7,175 bases of DNA from an uncultured Flavobacteriales bacterium. GTDB taxonomy: Bacteria > Bacteroidota > Bacteroidia > Flavobacteriales_E > Vicingaceae. Under the pieces are notes generated by a model. It was not told where the DNA came from and searched no databases. It saw only the letters and a program-made list of their open reading frames with translations. This document shows, one piece after another, positions 6,318 to 7,175 of the stretch (position 1 is its first letter; every line of letters starts with the position of its first letter). A program made the position numbers and the translations under genes. The DNA is taken from NCBI GenBank assembly GCA_913059105.1, contig CAJXRL010000143.1, positions 1 to 7,175 on the forward strand, in the 5' to 3' direction.

Positions 6318-6961
6318 ACTAGTACGTTCCAATTAGCCGGATCTTCTCTCCAACTTTTTAATGAGTTAATATCTTCAGGATTAATATATCCTTTTTCCAC
6401 AGCAACTTCAATCATCGAATCATAATCGCTCAATGTAAATAAAGGACAGGTATATTGTTTAAAGTTTTGTTTGGCAGTTTCAAATCCGTACGTAAATATG
6501 GCTCCCATTCCAACAACATTGCATCCTTTCTCTCTAAGCGCAGCAACAGCTTTTAAACTGCTCATTCCAGTTGAAATTAGGTCTTCAATTACTACTACTC
6601 GTTGCCCTGCTTCAACTGTGCCTTCAATCATGTTTTGCAACCCATGTCCTTTCGAAGAAGACCGTACATAGATTAAAGGTAACTCCATTTCTTGAGCAAT
6701 TAAAGCAGCTTGAGCGATTCCACCGGTAGCAACGCCAGCGATAACATCTACTTGTCCAAATTTCTCATGAATCGTTTCTACAAACTTCTGACGAATAAAA
6801 GTTCTAACCTTGGGGAAAGAAAGTGTCTTTCTGTTATCACAATAAATAGGCGATTTCCATCCTGAAGCCCATGTAAAAGGTTGAATTTTATTAAGTTCAA
6901 TCGCTTTTATCTGAAGCAAACATTCCGCTACATTATTCGCCGTTTCTTTGTTAATTTGCAT
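6314..6961 (-). CDS. pyrE: Orotate phosphoribosyltransferase
   Basis: Joins orotate to PRPP to give orotidine 5'-phosphate in UMP synthesis, in the cytoplasm. The 215-residue protein has the orotate-side stretch FTWASGWKSPIYCDNR (29-44), the flexible catalytic loop RSSSKGHGLQNMIEG (100-114) and the PRPP-binding motif VVVIEDLISTG (122-132), all in normal order. The length is usual for the family. The ATG start agrees with the Bacteroidota N-terminal pattern (hydrophilic start, then ECLLQIKAIELN). A perfect -7 promoter box lies just 5 bases before the ATG, so the mRNA probably has almost no leader. The next gene, the SRPBCC gene, overlaps the stop by 4 bases. The divergent neighbour begins only 2 bases away. 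Confidence 0.97.
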   Translation of the reverse strand: MQINKETANNVAECLLQIKAIELNKIQPFTWASGWKSPIYCDNRKTLSFPKVRTFIRQKFVETIHEKFGQVDVIAGVATGGIAQAALIAQEMELPLIYVRSSSKGHGLQNMIEGTVEAGQRVVVIEDLISTGMSSLKAVAALREKGCNVVGMGAIFTYGFETAKQNFKQYTCPLFTLSDYDSMIEVAVEKGYINPEDINSLKSWREDPANWNVLV

Positions 6962-6963
6962 AC

Positions 6964-7137
6964 GTGCAAAGATATCAAGTTTTTATTGACGAGCATTCGA
7001 TTTTTATCGGAGAAAAACGAAAAAGTATTCAACAATTCGATTCTATTTTCGAATTGAATGAACCTGATGTTGATGATTTAAAATTTGTTATAAATTGGAT
7101 GTTGAAGGAAAAAGATTCAGTTCAGCATATCTTCTTG
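6964..7137 (+). CDS. Probable NUDIX-family protein, N-terminal 58 codons only (partial)
   Basis: Only the first 58 codons are genomic; base 7138 onward is adapter, and the stop at 7156-7158 is false. The visible part (QRYQVFIDEHSIFIGEKRK at 2-20, then DVDDLKFVINWMLKEKDSVQHIFL at 35-58) resembles the short N-terminal region that precedes the NUDIX domain in Bacteroidota proteins often encoded divergently from pyrE. The NUDIX box itself would lie further on and is not present, so the assignment rests on the N-terminal resemblance and context. The start is a GTG at 6964; an in-frame TAA at 6952-6954 excludes an upstream start, and no in-frame ATG occurs before codon 46. It leaves 2 bases to the pyrE start codon, so its promoter would lie within pyrE. 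Confidence 0.5.
6967..6974 (-). promoter_or_regulatory. pyrE promoter, Bacteroidota -7 box
   Basis: On the minus strand these bases read TATCTTTG, a perfect TAnnTTTG match, with five bases (CACGT) between it and the pyrE ATG. A box centred at about -7 would start transcription within or next to the start codon, giving a leaderless or near-leaderless mRNA. No clear TTTG is seen at the -33 position. The box lies inside codons 2-4 of the divergent gene as called here. Confidence 0.6.
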
Positions 7138-7175
7138 CTGTCTCTTATACACATCTGACGCTGCCGACGATCTAC
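7138..7175 (+). other. Nextera read-through adapter (artefact)
   Basis: Bases 7138-7156 equal the reverse complement of the Tn5 mosaic end (CTGTCTCTTATACACATCT). Bases 7157-7170 (GACGCTGCCGACGA) equal the reverse complement of the Nextera i5-side read-1 primer tail. The final TCTAC would be the beginning of the index sequence. This is library construct, not genome, and should be trimmed together with any protein sequence read from it. Confidence 0.97.

Noticed and set aside
6318..6332. Five-codon N-terminal extension (MERTS) of the SRPBCC gene from a TTG
   Set aside because: The ATG at 6317 overlaps the pyrE stop as ATGA, a standard coupled junction; TTG inside pyrE is less likely.
6471..6671. 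66-codon open frame on the plus strand
   Set aside because: Antisense to the conserved PRPP-binding region of pyrE.
7138..7156. A 19-base Tn5 mosaic end that could suggest a transposon terminus
   Set aside because: It is followed exactly by the Nextera primer tail and matched by a remnant at the other end of the window, so it comes from the sequencing library.

Overview
The window looks like the end of an assembled chromosomal contig from a low-GC member of the Bacteroidota, most likely a flavobacterium-like organism. This rests on the protein styles (Bacteroidota-type PyrE, FtsH with an acidic tail, short HTH-less biotin ligase, archaeal/Bacteroidota-style short Psd, DUF2007), A/T-rich leaders without clear Shine-Dalgarno sites, and perfect TAnnTTTG (Bacteroidota -7) promoter boxes upstream of pyrE and psd. 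No taxonomic marker such as rRNA is present, so genus is not assignable.

Layout, left to right. Bases 1-12 are a remnant of the Nextera/Tn5 mosaic end. Bases 31-142 hold degenerate copies of a 'TCATTGCGAGgnACGAAGCAATCT'-type intergenic repeat, including an 11-bp perfect stem. Bases 181-840 (-) are a phosphatidylserine decarboxylase. Bases 953-1318 (+) are a small SpoIIAA-like (STAS-fold) protein. Bases 1315-5086 (-) form a tight five-gene operon read right to left: rsfS, ftsH, a DUF2007 gene, cdsA and a tiny lipoprotein. Divergent from rsfS is a biotin ligase, birA (5173-5916, +), which converges on pyrE plus an SRPBCC-domain gene (6961 to 5913, -). Divergent from pyrE is the first 58 codons of a probable NUDIX-family gene (+), cut off by sequencing adapter at 7138-7175.

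Functionally this is housekeeping: ribosome silencing (RsfS), membrane protein quality control (FtsH), phospholipid synthesis (CdsA makes CDP-diacylglycerol; Psd makes phosphatidylethanolamine), biotin attachment (BirA) and pyrimidine synthesis (PyrE). Gene packing is extreme: start/stop overlaps (ATGA, GTGA), a one-base gap (TAA-c-ATG), two convergent pairs whose stop codons overlap by 4 bases, and two divergent start codons only 2 bases apart.

I found no convincing new biological system. The most consequential observation is technical: untrimmed Nextera adapter at both ends, which creates a false C-terminus (LSLIHI) on the last open reading frame. The most interesting biological points are the probable leaderless or near-leaderless pyrE transcript and the SpoIIAA-like gene lying inverted between cdsA and psd.
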